NCBI RefSeq assembly: GCF_947623445.1
Contig: NC_135244.1
Span: 17,174,860-17,238,859, forward strand
Reading direction: 5' to 3'
Length of the DNA: 64,000 bases
Origin: Clavelina lepadiformis
Taxonomy: Eukaryota; Chordata; Ascidiacea; Aplousobranchia; Clavelinidae
Below the pieces are notes generated by a model. That model was not told the DNA's origin and ran no database searches. It worked only from the letters and a program-made list of their open reading frames with translations. The translations under genes were made by a program, and so were the position numbers. Of the stretch, positions 32,094-44,138 are shown in pieces; position 1 is the stretch's first letter, and each line of letters opens with the position of its first letter.

Positions 32094-35000
32094 ATGGTGA
32101 AATTAACTCCAGATTTAATAGAACAAGCGATTCAATATATTAACCCAGTAAGAGATAGGGAGCTGTTACTGAGAGGTGAGGTTTATGTGTGTAGTTTTGT
32201 TATGCAAGCGGTAAGCTACTTTTCCAAGATAATCCTAATGCAGTAGCCTAGGCCCGTTCCAGAGTGGAAAATACGGCAATATTTGACAAGAAATTGTGCG
32301 TGCAAAGATGGAAATTTTGGCATGATGAGGTGCACCGAAGCCTTAATTCTTTGTCTATATATTTTGAATTGGCCAGATTGTAAAGCTTTTTAAGTGCGCA
32401 GGCGATAAAAGTTAATTGAACATACTGTATAATGGGTAATGTCTTATCTTGTTATGTGAGGAATTTCCCAAAGGCAGTGCTTATTTCACTAGAAGCCGGT
32501 TACCGAATTTGACAAAAGCTACTTCAGCTAGCTGGTTACTTAATTATTGTATTTTTTTACTTCGGTAAACCGTGAAGTGGACTGTTATTTTACCGGCACT
32601 GTTTACAGAAGTAGGAAAATATGAATACTGTTAATGGCAATTACGCTAGTCAGTGAATTGTAATGTATGCTAATTTCAACTAAGAACCAAGTACTAATTT
32701 TTCCAAAGTGTAAATTAACCTAAAACTAATCCCCTCTGACCCAAACTACCACTTCTCTTAAATAAATTATAAAGCTAGCTCGCAAATTGAAATCAATACT
32801 ATTTTTCAACTAAAAATCACATATTTTTGCAAAGTCTAAATTAATTTAAAACTAATTGCCTCCAACCCTCTCATGATTTGGCTTAAATTAGAACAAAAAA
32901 GGATTAAAAAAACTCACTTCGTTTCCCAAAAAGAGAAAACTTTATAATCTGGTAAATTGGTGCCAAAGAACCAATTTCACCACCATTGGCGTGAAGATAA
33001 AAATATTTGACTTGCACATTGATTAATCTCATGCAGCTGCCAAACTTTCCACTATGGGGCCGGTTGAGCATTGTATACCACTAGGCTATATGTATAAGTT
33101 CTATGATTTTTGGCCACTTGATTAAACTCTGAGATTAAACTTTTTAAACTTGAAAACTACTTGAGCTACTTGATTAAACTTTTTATTCAACTGATTTTTA
33201 GGATATAAAATCCCAGTCATTGAAAACATGGGAGCTACACTTGACCAGTTCGACACGGTTGACTTTTCTGATAATGATATTAGGAAGCTGGATGGTTTTC
33301 CGTTGCTTCCAAGAATTAAAGCATTGCATTTTAACAACAACCGGATATGGTATAGTAATCTATTGCACTTTATTTGATTGTTGTATGACTGCACGACACA
33401 GACCCTAGACCGCCAAATTTGTATTGCAAGCGAAAAATTTACCGCCTGTATTTCAAGTATTTGGGCGCACAGTTTAACAGCAAAGTACCATTTGGTATAG
33501 ATATTTTTATCAAATGGTTTCTGTTTGCTCAGAAAATAGCCCAATTTTCAGTCTGTAACAGAATACGGAGTCTTGCATACCAGAGTGCATTCCGTACATT
33601 AGGAATTACGCGAAAGACATTATACTAACTGTGATGTCTAACAAAAGGAGACACTGTGCTCTTTTTTGTCAAAACAAGACAATAACAGAAGAGCAATATG
33701 AATTTGCAGCTGCTATGTTTGCGCCAAGATGTGTGATTATTCCGGGCTATTCCGAAGTCTAACCTTGTATATATCGTTTGGCTGTCAGTTACACCAAAGA
33801 TTTTTGAAACGTTCCCCATGTTGTTTCTTTAAACAGTCGTTTGTATTAAATTTGGTTGATTAATCAAGTGTGATTTTAATTTGTAGTCGAATTGGTGAAG
33901 ACGTACACACATTCATTCCCAACCTTCACGAACTTTACCTTACAAACTGCGAAATCCGAGAGCTTTCAGACTTGGACTCATTGACACACTTTAAGAAGTT
34001 GGAATTTTTAAGTCTTCTTAGGAATCCAGTTACACATCGACAGCATTATCGTCTTTACGTTATCCACCAGATACCTCAAGTGCGGGTGTTGGACTTTCGT
34101 CGAGTTAGATTGAAGGTATTTCCATGAGTTTTTGTTTCATAGTGCATCCTATTGTAGTGCACGTGGTTCGTGGCTTCCAAAATTATGTATTTTTTGATTT
34201 TCTCGGTTATAATGGAACCAGGAAAGACAAGAATCGAAGAAGTTATTTGGTTCCAAGCAAGGAAAAAAACTCATGACTGAAATTGGCAAAAAACAAAAAA
34301 CGTAAGAAATAGATTGCATTAAAGAACCAAATTTACACAAAAAGTCCCTGCTTTCCGTATTGTAATATGGTGTTTATCCTGACAAGAACAGAAACTCCCC
34401 AATGTTACTTTTTTCGTGGCTGGCTTTTGCATAATCATGATTTTTAGTTGCTTTTTTATTTTGAACTTGCACATGTTTATCATTTATGATAAATGACTCT
34501 GAGATTTATGCAGCATATTTTTTGTTACCTAACTACAGTTAACGGATTTAATAACATTGTGTTCAAACTTGGCAGTTTTGTGCCTGGAGCTCCTATTACA
34601 AGCAATGGTGTAGAACACACTGATGGTCCTTCGAAAGCTGATAGAGAAGCAATAAAGGTACCTTTGAGCAAAAATTTTGGCACAACTCGATAAGACAGTT
34701 TCACCACATGACTGAATTTATTTATAGGAAGCAATCTTGAAGGCAACATCTTTAGAAGAAGTTGAAAGGCTTAAACAAATGTTGCAGGCTGGTCAAATTC
34801 CAAGTAAAGCTTTGCCAGATGGTGAGAGTATTTGGTTGATATGGGCTAAAGTGGTGTATTAATTGGCTATTGTATATGGCATCTAGGGATGGGCCGATAC
34901 GTACCCAAACCCGAATAGATTCGCCGAATATCGCCTTTATGGAAGATTCGGGCGAACACGAATACCAACAATGGCGAACCCGAATACAATATTACTTATA

Positions 35001-35511
35001 AATTTACTGACTTTTGTTAAAAATGATGATCTAGTTTCCCAACAAAGCTAAACTAGAGTCAGCAGTACTTATAATGAAGGTCGTTTTCCTAACGATTTTG
35101 CTTTTTCAATCGTGTTTTAAACACTATTTTTTGAAGGAAAGCGATTTGTTTATTGATTACATCATGTTACAAGTAAGACTTGACAACTTTTGGATGAAAT
35201 TTTATTGTTTGGTTCTAATACGAATAGATTCGGGATTCGTTCGTGTCGACCTTCATGATATTCGGGTTTGTACGAACCCGAATAATCTTCCTCGCGGCAC
35301 ATCCCTAATGGCAACCCATGATCATTTGAAAAAAAAACCCCACTCACTGTTAATTACATGCATCTACTTGCAAGCAAAAACGCTATGCAAACCTTGTCAA
35401 ACTACATCTTGCAAATGCATACTCTCACTTTGAAATTTTGATTTGTGTTTAGCTCAAAACAACAAGCAAGCTCAAGAGGTTGTTGAAGTCGAAATGGAGG
35501 AGGATGACTGA
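32094..35511 (+). CDS. SNRPA1: U2 snRNP protein A' (U2A')
   Basis: Leucine-rich-repeat protein that binds U2 snRNA stem-loop IV together with U2B'' and helps U2 snRNP recognise the branch site. Seven coding exons: 32094-32175, 33202-33349, 33887-34115, 34222-34301, 34576-34657, 34728-34821, 35453-35511. Total 774 nt, 257 aa (human 255), all GT-AG and in phase. The N-terminus MVKLTPDLIEQAIQYINPVR is almost that of vertebrate U2A'. LRR segments follow (GATLDQFDTVDFSDNDIRKL, DGFPLLPRIKALHFNNNR, LHELYLTNCEIREL, LEFLSLLRNPVTHRQHYRLY), then the LRR-capping IPQVRVLDFRRV. The C-terminal part is charged (SLEEVERLKQMLQAGQIPSK) and ends in an acidic VEMEEDD. Nuclear. Intron 1 (1 kb) and intron 6 (630 bp) hold repeats. 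Confidence 0.97.
32255..32385 (+). repeat. Dispersed repeat family A, copy 3 (SNRPA1 intron 1)
   Basis: Contains TTTGACAAGAAATTGTGCGT and GCACCGAAGCCTTAATTCTT, matching copy 2 closely. It may continue further: CAAACTTTCCACTATGGGG at about 33040 resembles the boundary motif near copy 2 (CACTTTCCACTATGG). Confidence 0.6.
32489..32880 (+). repeat. Repeat family D, copy 1 (SNRPA1 intron 1)
   Basis: Contains GGCAATTACGCTAGTCAGTG, AATTTCAACTAAGAACCAAG and a CTCC(A)ACCCTCTCA tail. The reverse complement of 46416-46815 carries the same motifs in the same order, so these are two copies of one family in opposite orientations. Boundaries approximate. Confidence 0.65.
34884..35307 (+). mobile_element. 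hAT-like MITE (family E, copy 1) in SNRPA1 intron 6
   Basis: 424 bp beginning TAGGGATGGGCCGATACG and ending CGCGGCACATCCCTA, imperfect terminal inverted repeats. It is flanked by atggcatc (34876-34883) and atggcaac (35308-35315), an 8-bp target duplication with one mismatch. The 8-bp duplication fits the hAT superfamily. There is no transposase frame, so it is non-autonomous. The interior is rich in CGAATAT/ATTCGGG motifs. A related degenerate copy is at 45009-45334. Confidence 0.78.
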
Positions 35512-36557
35512 GGTGGAAGCAATGAAAAGACGATTGCTGTAAAATTCCCACTTTTCATTGCGATTTTAATGAGGAAGTGTATTTATCAAAATCCTGCATT
35601 GAATACGCTGCTGTAGAGAATCGACTTCAGCATCACATATATTCCTGGAATGTCTTACATATGAAACATGTTTTTGTGCATTCATTTTAATACTGCCTTT
35701 GTGATATAAAATAGTCCCCATGATTACAAAATATGGGCAATGCTTCATTGGCGTTCACAGGACCAAGTGTTTTAGCAAATTTCCAAAAACAAATTATGAA
35801 ATCAACAAAAAAATACACCATAAAAACAAGTGTAAATTTCTGAAGGCAATTGTCAATGTTTGCACGATTTAGTAACTGCATCAAATCAACACCAAGATCA
35901 AAAATGAGAGAGTAGGTAACAATAAACTGGAAGCTCAGTACTTTGGTCAAGAAAAACAGTTACAGCATCTCATAACACAACTATAAGAATCAGTAGCACC
36001 TCATATTGTTTGCTAGCTAGCACCTTCCCATCACGGGTTTTGAAATAGTACATCAAGTTTAACTTAAAGGCAAATATCTCATGCAACATCCTAGCATTTT
36101 AAAGATACCCATATGCACTGTGGTACCTTCATTACACAAGTAACATAATAATGATATAAATTTCGATTACATTAAATCCACGGCAACAATGGCTGTAAAA
36201 TGTAAACTATTACATGCATGATATTTGACAATAGACGCAAGTATATTCTAAAAACATTAAATAGAAATATGCAATAAAAAAATTACTGGAACGTATATAT
36301 AACTATATATACAATAATAGTTGCAAAGCAACGGGGTAAACTTTGACTGTAACCAAAGACAAATTTCAAAGCCTAAAAGAGACCCAACTAATCTCAAAAT
36401 AGAAAAACAAACATAGTAGCGATTAAAGTGTGATTGTAGAGCATTACAATTTAAGGCAGATATTTTATCGCAAGAGTGCTTTAAGCAAAAGCTTGAAAAT
36501 AAATAAGATGAAAAGAGATAAAAATTATAAAATAAAACATTAACGATAAAAAAATAA
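35512..36557. other. Convergent intergenic region, SNRPA1 3' side and SH2-adaptor 3' side
   Basis: AT-rich DNA containing both 3' untranslated regions. No additional gene was found; the minus-strand frames at 35566-35950 have no recognisable content. I saw no convincing canonical poly(A) hexamer close to either stop. Confidence 0.55.
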
Positions 36558-39500
36558 CTAAGGATAATCTTCTGGCAAGGGGTACCGAAGGGAAATCTGT
36601 TGAATATCGTTTATTTTCAAGCGATGTGTTGCATAGAAAGCAACCATTTCCGGTATGCTGTGAAATGGTGCACTGAATTCACCGAGGATCCAGAAACCAT
36701 CTCTCGTCCGAGATATCACCATGTGAATTGTTTCATTTAATGTTCTGCAAAAATTGACCGATTCGGTTTATTTAACTTGCACAATTATTACGACTTGTGA
36801 CCAATAAAAGGGATACTGTTTGTACAGTAGTATTACATCGTTGATGTTAAATGCTTTCATTAACCATAAGCTAGAAATTTGGACTTAAAGAAGTTAATGG
36901 CACACAAGAAAAAAACTTTTGTATTTTTTAAATTTAGTAGACTGGGAACACACAAGCACAGAAAAAAGTGGTACTATTATTGGACTATGTTGCAGGCATC
37001 CTAATGACATACATATTACTTCATGAGTTCTTCACACATACCGGAGGGATAAGCTGTAATTATTTGGAACACTTTCGCTGTTTCTCACTAAATAAGATCC
37101 TTCTACTTCCTTATCGAGTCTTCGATTTGCTTCATCTCTTGTGATAGCTCCATGAAACCAGCTATGGTAAATAATGTAATATGTGATCATACAATTTAAC
37201 TTTGAGAAGAAATAAATAAGGAAATAGTAAGGATACTTATTATAGTAAAATATCATATCAATAAAATACTAAGCATTTTAATTCAGTCAACACATAATTT
37301 GTTTAAATCATCCATGTTATGTGAAATAGCTATATAGTATATCTAATTTTTATTCAATCACAAAATTAAATCGTGAATAGCAAATTTAGCAAACTATCTG
37401 GTTCACTTCATGTGTTTTGCGTGAGCGCAAATATTTTTCTTTGGATGTGTTTGAGTAATCAAGCAAAGATTACTATCACCTAGATATGGCTAACAAAAAA
37501 GTGGTCTTTTTGTGAATCAGCGATAGCAACCATTCACTAAAACCTGTGGATTAGGAGGAATAAAACAGAGAAAACAAAACCATGACAACTTGATGATATC
37601 ATAGCGCTACATAACAACCTTGCCATTTAGTATGTAAGCGATGAATATCTCAAGTAGGACTAACTTCCACTACGTAGCCCGAGACTTATATTTCTTTTAA
37701 TAATAGAGAACAAGCGGTAATAAAAAAGGTATGTAAATAACATGATTGTCTTGTGTATAGGCCTGTAATTATCGATTAAGTCCAGATAGAAGTGATGATA
37801 TTACTACCACGACTCTAAGTGTGATGTGATAGTGACACTTAGTTTATTCATATATTTGTTTACAGATTATAATGTTATTTCATACCAATCAAACTATGTT
37901 CAATATCATAATAATTTATCGTATACTAGTATGCAAGAGACGCTTTTAATGAGAAATAATTATTACAAGCCTGTCAAACAAACATTTTCAAATACAAGTA
38001 TTGCTGGATATATTTATCATTCTACTTTAAAAATCTTTTAGATTCACACAGTATCTCTATAGGAGCTTTGTCATGATGCTTTCAAATAACATTTCTAGCA
38101 CGTGCCCCAGTTAATATCTGTCCAAATATTTGTTTTGTGAGATGCAGTCCATTAATTCCGGAAAACTGACTGAAAGAACTTGAAATAAACCAAAGTACTC
38201 AAGCATCATAAATTCTTTTGTAATGGGCCAATTGGGCTCACTTACATGTATAACTTTAATGAGTTTAAATGAAACCACAAAAATGCAACTGAATAGTCTT
38301 ACACACCTCTGTTTTTCAAGTGGTAAAAGAGGATCAAAGTCCCTCAAGCTGATTGCTTCAGATGGGTGTAATTCCAACTGGCGTTGCTGGAACCTGTGCA
38401 TGGATTCCACTGAAAGCAAAAGTTTAAGTTAACCGCCACATAACATGAATATTCAATTTCATTATGAGTTTAATAAAAAGTAACAATTGATGAATTTTTT
38501 AAAACGAAGAAATACAAGTCGTAGTTGCCAACAGTTTACCCTTACTCAGTTAATGGCTGTCACAGTCCAGACCAAATTTTTTGAACCCGCATCCCACATT
38601 CGGCCGGGTTTTCATTGTTAATATGTAAGCTCAGCAATAACAAACCATGCTTTAATTTTATAAGCAGGAAACAGTGGTTGGGAACATTATAGCCAGTGAA
38701 AATTGACCAAAGCAAACCATTTTCACTAAGAACAATGTAGCAATTGAGCTTGCATGCCACTTGCTAATATGGTAACAGCGAAAAGGATCGAGCAAACTCA
38801 CACCATTACAGACCGTGTTAAGAGCTATTGAATGCTAATTATTGCTGAGCTGTGTAAGCTTTGTGCTTGTGGTACTTTTCAAGGTGGGTGGCGGTCGCTT
38901 AATTTATATAAATGTTATAGTATTAGTATACATACAAATACACAGTATATATATTTATCAGCTGCGGTTATTGTGATCATTCGGACATTATGACCACAAT
39001 GGTCTGGCCCCAAGGTGGTGATAATAAGTGAACTCTACTGTATATATATTACAACACTTTTTGCAAAACCTGACATCTAAAATTAAAGTAAGTAACTACT
39101 TACAATGTGTCTGTGGAACATGTACATCCCAAGGTGGCTCATAGTCCAACGGCCGACTTGGATCACACTTGTCAAATGAATGGGACTTTCCATGTCTAGT
39201 GTACATGTTCGAAGAAGTAAAAGAACTCAATTCATATGATTTCGATCGTGAATGGGCAATATGTGGCATTTGTTGTTGTCGGGAATTGGGGGCCTGCTGG
39301 TTGCTACCAGTGTCCCAAGGCTCTTCATACTCCATTACACCACCAAGTGGCTGACTGCCGCGATATGCAGCAGGATTATACATTTCGCTTTGCATGAGCT
39401 GATTGTCAGAAGCACTTTTGGGGATGGCACTAGGGTATTTTCCTTTGACGTTAGGGGGAAACTGTCGGTTCCGAATGTCCAATGAGCGACTTTTAGCCTT

Positions 39501-41215
39501 ACTTAAAAGATAATGAGACACATTGACCGGTTGTACAAACGGCGAAGATGATCTCCGCGAAGGTTCATTGTGCAATCGGTCCATGGCTTCGCCAGCTATA
39601 AGAGTGTTTAACGGGGAGCGATTTGGTGAACCCCGATTACTGCTCATTGGACTGTTGTTAATACTACTACCCCGAGAAGAGTTTGCTCTTTCAATAGGGG
39701 AATTCCGCCTTTCTTCTAATGACAGTTCAGTTTTGATTAAACGGTGATCCACAGGTTTGTATTTTGGACCTCCACCAGGCACACTATAGAGTTGTGAACG
39801 AGGGTCCATGTTACTGCCTACATCCTTGGGCCTTATTAGTCTTTTATCTAGTTTGGGCGAATCACGTGGGGAGTCATGGGGTGAATTCCTGGGGCTGTCC
39901 ACCCGTACCATCCGCTGTTTGGCAAGACTGGCTGAAGAGGAAGAGGTAGACGAGTCCCCTGACTCATTCATCACGTTGTTGGCTGGATATTCTAAAACTA
40001 GTTCATGACCTTTACTTCGCGGAGGAGGTCGCAAATGTTGAGGACGGTGGTATGGCAAGGTTTCAGAGCTGTTGTCCCATGGTTCCTCATAATCGTCTAA
40101 AAAATTGAGAGCAACGACTTTACAACTTGACAGAAAAAGTGTTACAATAATAGTGTCACAATATGACTTTGTACTCAAAACTGGGCAGAGAATGCAAACA
40201 ATTATGAAGCATCATATACCTTGTGGGGGTTCAGGCTTGATATCTTTGCTATCCCACGGATTATCATAAACCGCTTTCTTTGAATCTTCTTCAGTGACAC
40301 TGGTGTTATTATTTGTTACATCTACAGTAAAATAGAATCATGTAGCAAGCATGAGTTTCCTGCAATTAGTCAGTCAACAGTAATAACTATTGAACCGATT
40401 AATCTTGAATCAATCTATTAAAACAAAAAGTTTATTATTGCACTTACCATGGTACATCTGTTGTGCTTCGTAAGGTTCAACATAACCATCAACAGTCGAA
40501 AGACCTGTTTTTTCTTTTGTTGGTGTCGGCACGGCATCGAAGGGGTCAGTGTATTCATCTGACACTGAAACTCCCTAAAATATTTCAAGAAAATTTAAAA
40601 AAATATTGCAAAAATAGCAAAGTAAAAATTTTGTATGTATAGAGTATTTAAAAGTAGATCATAGAAGTGTGTGACATGGACAAAAACTATCACCAAGTTA
40701 GTATTTCCAGAAGGTGTCAAGAAAGCAGGCTGTGGTGTGTTGGAAGCACCAGGCTTGATGAGTTTTTTGGCGACTCTTGGTGAGGTGCGAGGAATATTTG
40801 CAACCGGAACAACAGGATGCTGATCAAATGAGTTCTTATCAGATTCGGTGTCGTTTTTGACGTGAAGTTTCCGATTCGAAAAGCGAGGGTTATTCGACAC
40901 ATCCAATTCAGAGATTCGTTTCTGGGCATCAGTCACAGCTGCCACACCAATGTCATTTCTTTGATTCGACAACATTTGGGCTTGTGGCGCACTTTGAGCA
41001 CTAGTTTGAGAACCAACTGCCTTTCTGTAATCTGGGGCTTTTGTGGCTGGGTGGGAGTCCCTATTCCTGGCATTAGTGTTGAGGCCCCAATGGGAAGACT
41101 CTTGGCCAGGTCTGATGTTTGGTTTAAATTGTATTTCTTCGTCGGCGGCCGTGGTACCATGGCTGTCAACTTTACTCCCTTTCCTTTTGCTGAACAGATT
41201 CCATTTCCGACTCAT
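36558..41215 (-). CDS. SHB-family SH2 adaptor protein (SHB/SHD/SHE/SHF-like)
   Basis: Adaptor coupling tyrosine kinases to SH2/PTB partners. Seven coding exons, 5' to 3': 40694-41215, 40448-40574, 40220-40321, 39104-40096, 38307-38409, 37042-37161, 36558-36744. Total 2154 nt, 717 aa, all phases consistent. The start MSRKWNLFSKRKGSK has a good ATG context (ATCAACATGAG). A long disordered region carries six tyrosine motifs: YTDPFD, YVEPYE, YDNPWD, YEEPWD twice and YEPPWD, the Y-x-x-P type phosphosites typical of this family. A Ser/Pro run (DSPRNSPHDSPRDSPK) and SSSS stretches lie between them. The C-terminal SH2 domain runs from WFHGAITRDEANRRL through SYLVRNSE (FLVR arginine present) to FHSIPEMVAFYATHRL and ends LRYPLPEDYP, the position where the vertebrate proteins also end. 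It is longer than human SHB (509 aa). Which of the four vertebrate paralogues it matches best cannot be decided by eye; it is probably pre-duplication. Confidence 0.92.
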
Positions 41216-42246
41216 GTTGATTTTGGTGAAAACAACCAATTTCAGTGAAAATATGATAACCACTTCTGTACCAAGTTAAAAAAACAATAATCTATACCAA
41301 AAATCCTGTTCTAACAGTAACTTTAGTTAAATTTAATCATTGACCATATTTGTATTAGTTATCAATATATCCTTCAAGCAACACAATCTATTTCGCACAA
41401 ACACAATTACAGTCTAATATGAGAAAAACAACAATCACAAAGGTCAATGACTTGAGATTTAAATCACAATGTTATTAGTAACAACATATACAAATTATAA
41501 ATTACCTAGAGCAACATTTTACCGAGTCTCAACATTACTGTGGGCATGCTTTTAATTTTGTTTATTTCATAAAGTATTGATATATTTGATATTGATATCT
41601 TTGTCGGCAAATTTATGAAGTTTTGCACCAACACTTGACAATTGCATAGTTAACAGTGTACAGCAGGTAGCTTAACATGAAGAGTTGCTAGCAGCAAAAA
41701 TGACACTATGAAAATTAATTAGCTTCAAACAATATATGTACACAGAAGACAAAACAGTAATAAAAAGATTGCTGCATTATGTAATTTAAAATTGCCATAA
41801 AATTACAGTATTTAAATGCTTTCACATGCAATTCTACTAAATATTCACATAATTTTAAGTACACTTCAATTTAAAGGGTTCCATATCTATAACTTACATA
41901 GCCTACCAATATACAATCATCAGTGGACAACATAGGACACTCCTAGCATATCAAAGCGTGTTCTTAATAGCGCTCAAATTTTTCAATCTTTACTTAGCAA
42001 TGAGTCACCACATCAATATTGTAAGTACCACAAGTACCTAAAATGGTTATTATGTAAGTGAAAAATGCTAATCAACTTACAAGACCAGATAGAACAGACA
42101 AAACACAACCAATTTTTGCAAAGAATATGATTTCAAACTAAAATTTCACCCTTGTGTTTCATGACAAGCTAATCATTTATTTACAACCCATCATATACGA
42201 TAAAAATAGATATAGGGTGAATATTCCTACTTCAAAGATAACCCAC
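41216..42246. other. Spacer between TECR and the SH2-adaptor gene
   Basis: AT-rich, about 1 kb, holding the adaptor gene's upstream region and the TECR 3' end. No gene or recognised repeat. The distance argues against a trans-spliced operon of the two same-strand genes. Confidence 0.6.
42176..42181 (-). terminator. Poly(A) signal of TECR
   Basis: AATAAA on the minus strand, about 66 bases beyond the TECR stop codon. It is well placed for 3' end formation if no further exon follows. Confidence 0.55.
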
Positions 42247-43164
42247 TTACAGAATAAATGGAATAATAGCTTTACGTGAGCGTGGATATTGACGAAATTC
42301 CTTATGATATGAGCGATGCTTACCCAAAGCCCAAACAGCCATCTGCATGAAACCTACTGAGGCAAAAAGCAATCCGACTAATGACTGGGTCATGACAGCA
42401 AATGATACCCAAGCTCCCACTTCGTAAGTATAATTTGGGCACGAGACCAAAGCAAAGAGCAGGGTAAACGGATTTTTGGTGGGTAGTGGAATCTTTCTTT
42501 CAGTCGATCCAGGTGCTCTTAGATTCTTTAGTGCCAAGTGAATAAACAGATTCCCCAGCTCACAAAAAATGAAACATCCAAGAGCCATATCGACTTGTAC
42601 GTCACCATACATGGGCAACGTGTAGAGAGGATGATTGATAAAATAAGCAAGCCAGGCTGCGAAGGTCCAGTAATAGCTGCAGTTTTTAAACAAATTACGA
42701 ATAGGCATGGTACCATGAGAGAACCTGTGTACAAATTTGGTCTCCAAGAGGCGTTTAGCATAATGCACGGTGTGACACACAGCAGCAATTTTAACTACAT
42801 CTGCAGAACTGGGTTTGTATGCATATTCTTCTCCGTAAATGAATGGCAGACGAGAGTAAAACATGAGATAGAGCACCAAAGGACCAGCATATTCAAAGTA
42901 GAAGACAGTCGACCATCCTAACTGAGTTCCAAGGTCCTTGAAATAGAGCACACCATCACTGCTAAGGTCGAGACTTCCAAGCGTGTCACTGTCCTTAAGA
43001 GACTTGCTACGAGGTTCCAAACGATATGATTGCCGGCTTGGGTAAAATTTCGGATTTTGCTTATGGAAAAGCTCTTTTATATCTCTTACAGTAGTGGCAC
43101 TGGACAACCTTTGCAATGCACACATCTTACTTTTATTTTTACTGTGAAGAATTTGCAATTCCAT
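42247..43164 (-). CDS. TECR: Very-long-chain trans-2,3-enoyl-CoA reductase, single coding exon
   Basis: Catalyses the last step of each ER fatty-acid elongation cycle, NADPH-dependent reduction of trans-2-enoyl-CoA to acyl-CoA. The frame is 305 aa (human 308) and uninterrupted. The N-terminal 80 residues form the ubiquitin-like domain (MELQILHSKNKSKMCALQRL ... LYFKDLGTQLGWSTVFYFEY). The rest is the multi-pass steroid 5-alpha-reductase-like membrane domain, with YGEEYAYK, RLLETKFVHRFSHGTMPIRN, NHPLYTLPMYG and the C-terminal YHKEFRQYPRSRKAIIPFIL, all characteristic of TECR. The vertebrate gene is multi-exonic but no intron interrupts this copy, unlike its neighbours, which suggests intron loss or a retrocopy. 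The TAA stop sits inside a consensus GTAAGT donor (42245-42250), so a last codon plus stop could lie on a further exon. Product length matches the family either way. Confidence 0.93.
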   Translation of the reverse strand: MELQILHSKNKSKMCALQRLSSATTVRDIKELFHKQNPKFYPSRQSYRLEPRSKSLKDSDTLGSLDLSSDGVLYFKDLGTQLGWSTVFYFEYAGPLVLYLMFYSRLPFIYGEEYAYKPSSADVVKIAAVCHTVHYAKRLLETKFVHRFSHGTMPIRNLFKNCSYYWTFAAWLAYFINHPLYTLPMYGDVQVDMALGCFIFCELGNLFIHLALKNLRAPGSTERKIPLPTKNPFTLLFALVSCPNYTYEVGAWVSFAVMTQSLVGLLFASVGFMQMAVWALGKHRSYHKEFRQYPRSRKAIIPFIL

Positions 43165-43644
43165 TTTGTTTCAATATGCAGTTGCCTGAGCGCTACTCTT
43201 ACATAAATATAAACCCCTGTTACAAACATTATATGAGTTAATTTTGATTTTATAATTGCTCAATAAAGCAGTTTTGTGGATAACTAGTTGCAGATCTTAA
43301 AAATTATACTTACTTATTTAAAAATGATACTTTATTGAATTAAAGTATTTCAGTTTTATTCACTATTCTGAAACTGGTGTTGAAATGTTAGTTAGAAAGG
43401 CATTGGAAAGTAATAATCATTTTTTTTGGTATTCATTCAACCAGGTAGTTGAACAAATGAAAATTGTTTATCTGAGTACTCGCTGATTAGTTAGTGCATA
43501 AATAATAGGGTAATAGGCTAATGCTTGTCATGGAAACTTGATGCCACTGCTTTATGGAAAAACTACCGGGACACTAACTACTAGGACGGTACTATATAAC
43601 ACAAAAGGGATGTTTTAAACTGCACATAACATCATCCTTTAAAG

Positions 43645-44138
43645 CAGGGGTCGGCAACCTACGGCCCGCGGGCCGGATCCGGCCCGCCATGCGAAATCGT
43701 CCGGCCCGAGACATATTAATTAGTTATCACGAGAATACGGCCCGCCCTTTTTTATTGAGTTTCAAACTGCAGTGTTAGCACTGTTTGAAAAAATTGTGGT
43801 ATTGTTACGCCATAAGTATGTCGTAGTAGTCTATTGTTACGCCATAAAACTGGTGCGAAGGCGGTAGACTAGTATCCCGTACTAAGTACGAGATTGTCTG
43901 TAGACTAGACTAGTCGTTATAGATACAAAGAGAGATGCCGTGTCACATTAATGCTGTGTTGTTGAAGTGTGAAAACATATATTTTGCTCTGTTTGTGATT
44001 GGTATGATTGAGATTGCAGCAATGTAGCATAATATACTGAAGTGAGTGTGAATTATAGTATTAATGAAAATTCCGGCCCGCCAAAGAGTTGTACACTCGA
44101 CATTTGGCCCGTGACCAACAAAAGGTTGCCGACCCTTG
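43645..44138. mobile_element. hAT MITE with CAGGGGTCGGCAACC ends
   Basis: 494 bp. The left end CAGGGGTCGGCAACCT and the reverse complement of the right end CAAGGGTCGGCAACCT are 15/16 identical. It is flanked by ctttaaag (43637-43644) and ttttaaag (44139-44146), an 8-bp target duplication with one mismatch. The ends are GC-rich (CGGCCCGCGGGCCGGATCC, GGCCCGCC) and the interior is AT-rich, with ATTGTTACGCCATAA present twice about 40 bp apart. There is no transposase frame. Termini of this form are typical of non-autonomous hAT/Charlie-type elements. Confidence 0.88.

Noticed and set aside
39096-39103. Extension of the SH2-adaptor exon to the in-frame stop after QTHCK
   Set aside because: CAT T|GTAAGT is a consensus donor, and splicing to 38409 continues in phase towards the SH2 domain.
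36558-43164. TECR and the SH2 adaptor as a trans-spliced operon
   Set aside because: About 1 kb separates the TECR stop from the adaptor start and TECR has its own poly(A) signal. Tunicate operons usually have almost no intergenic distance.
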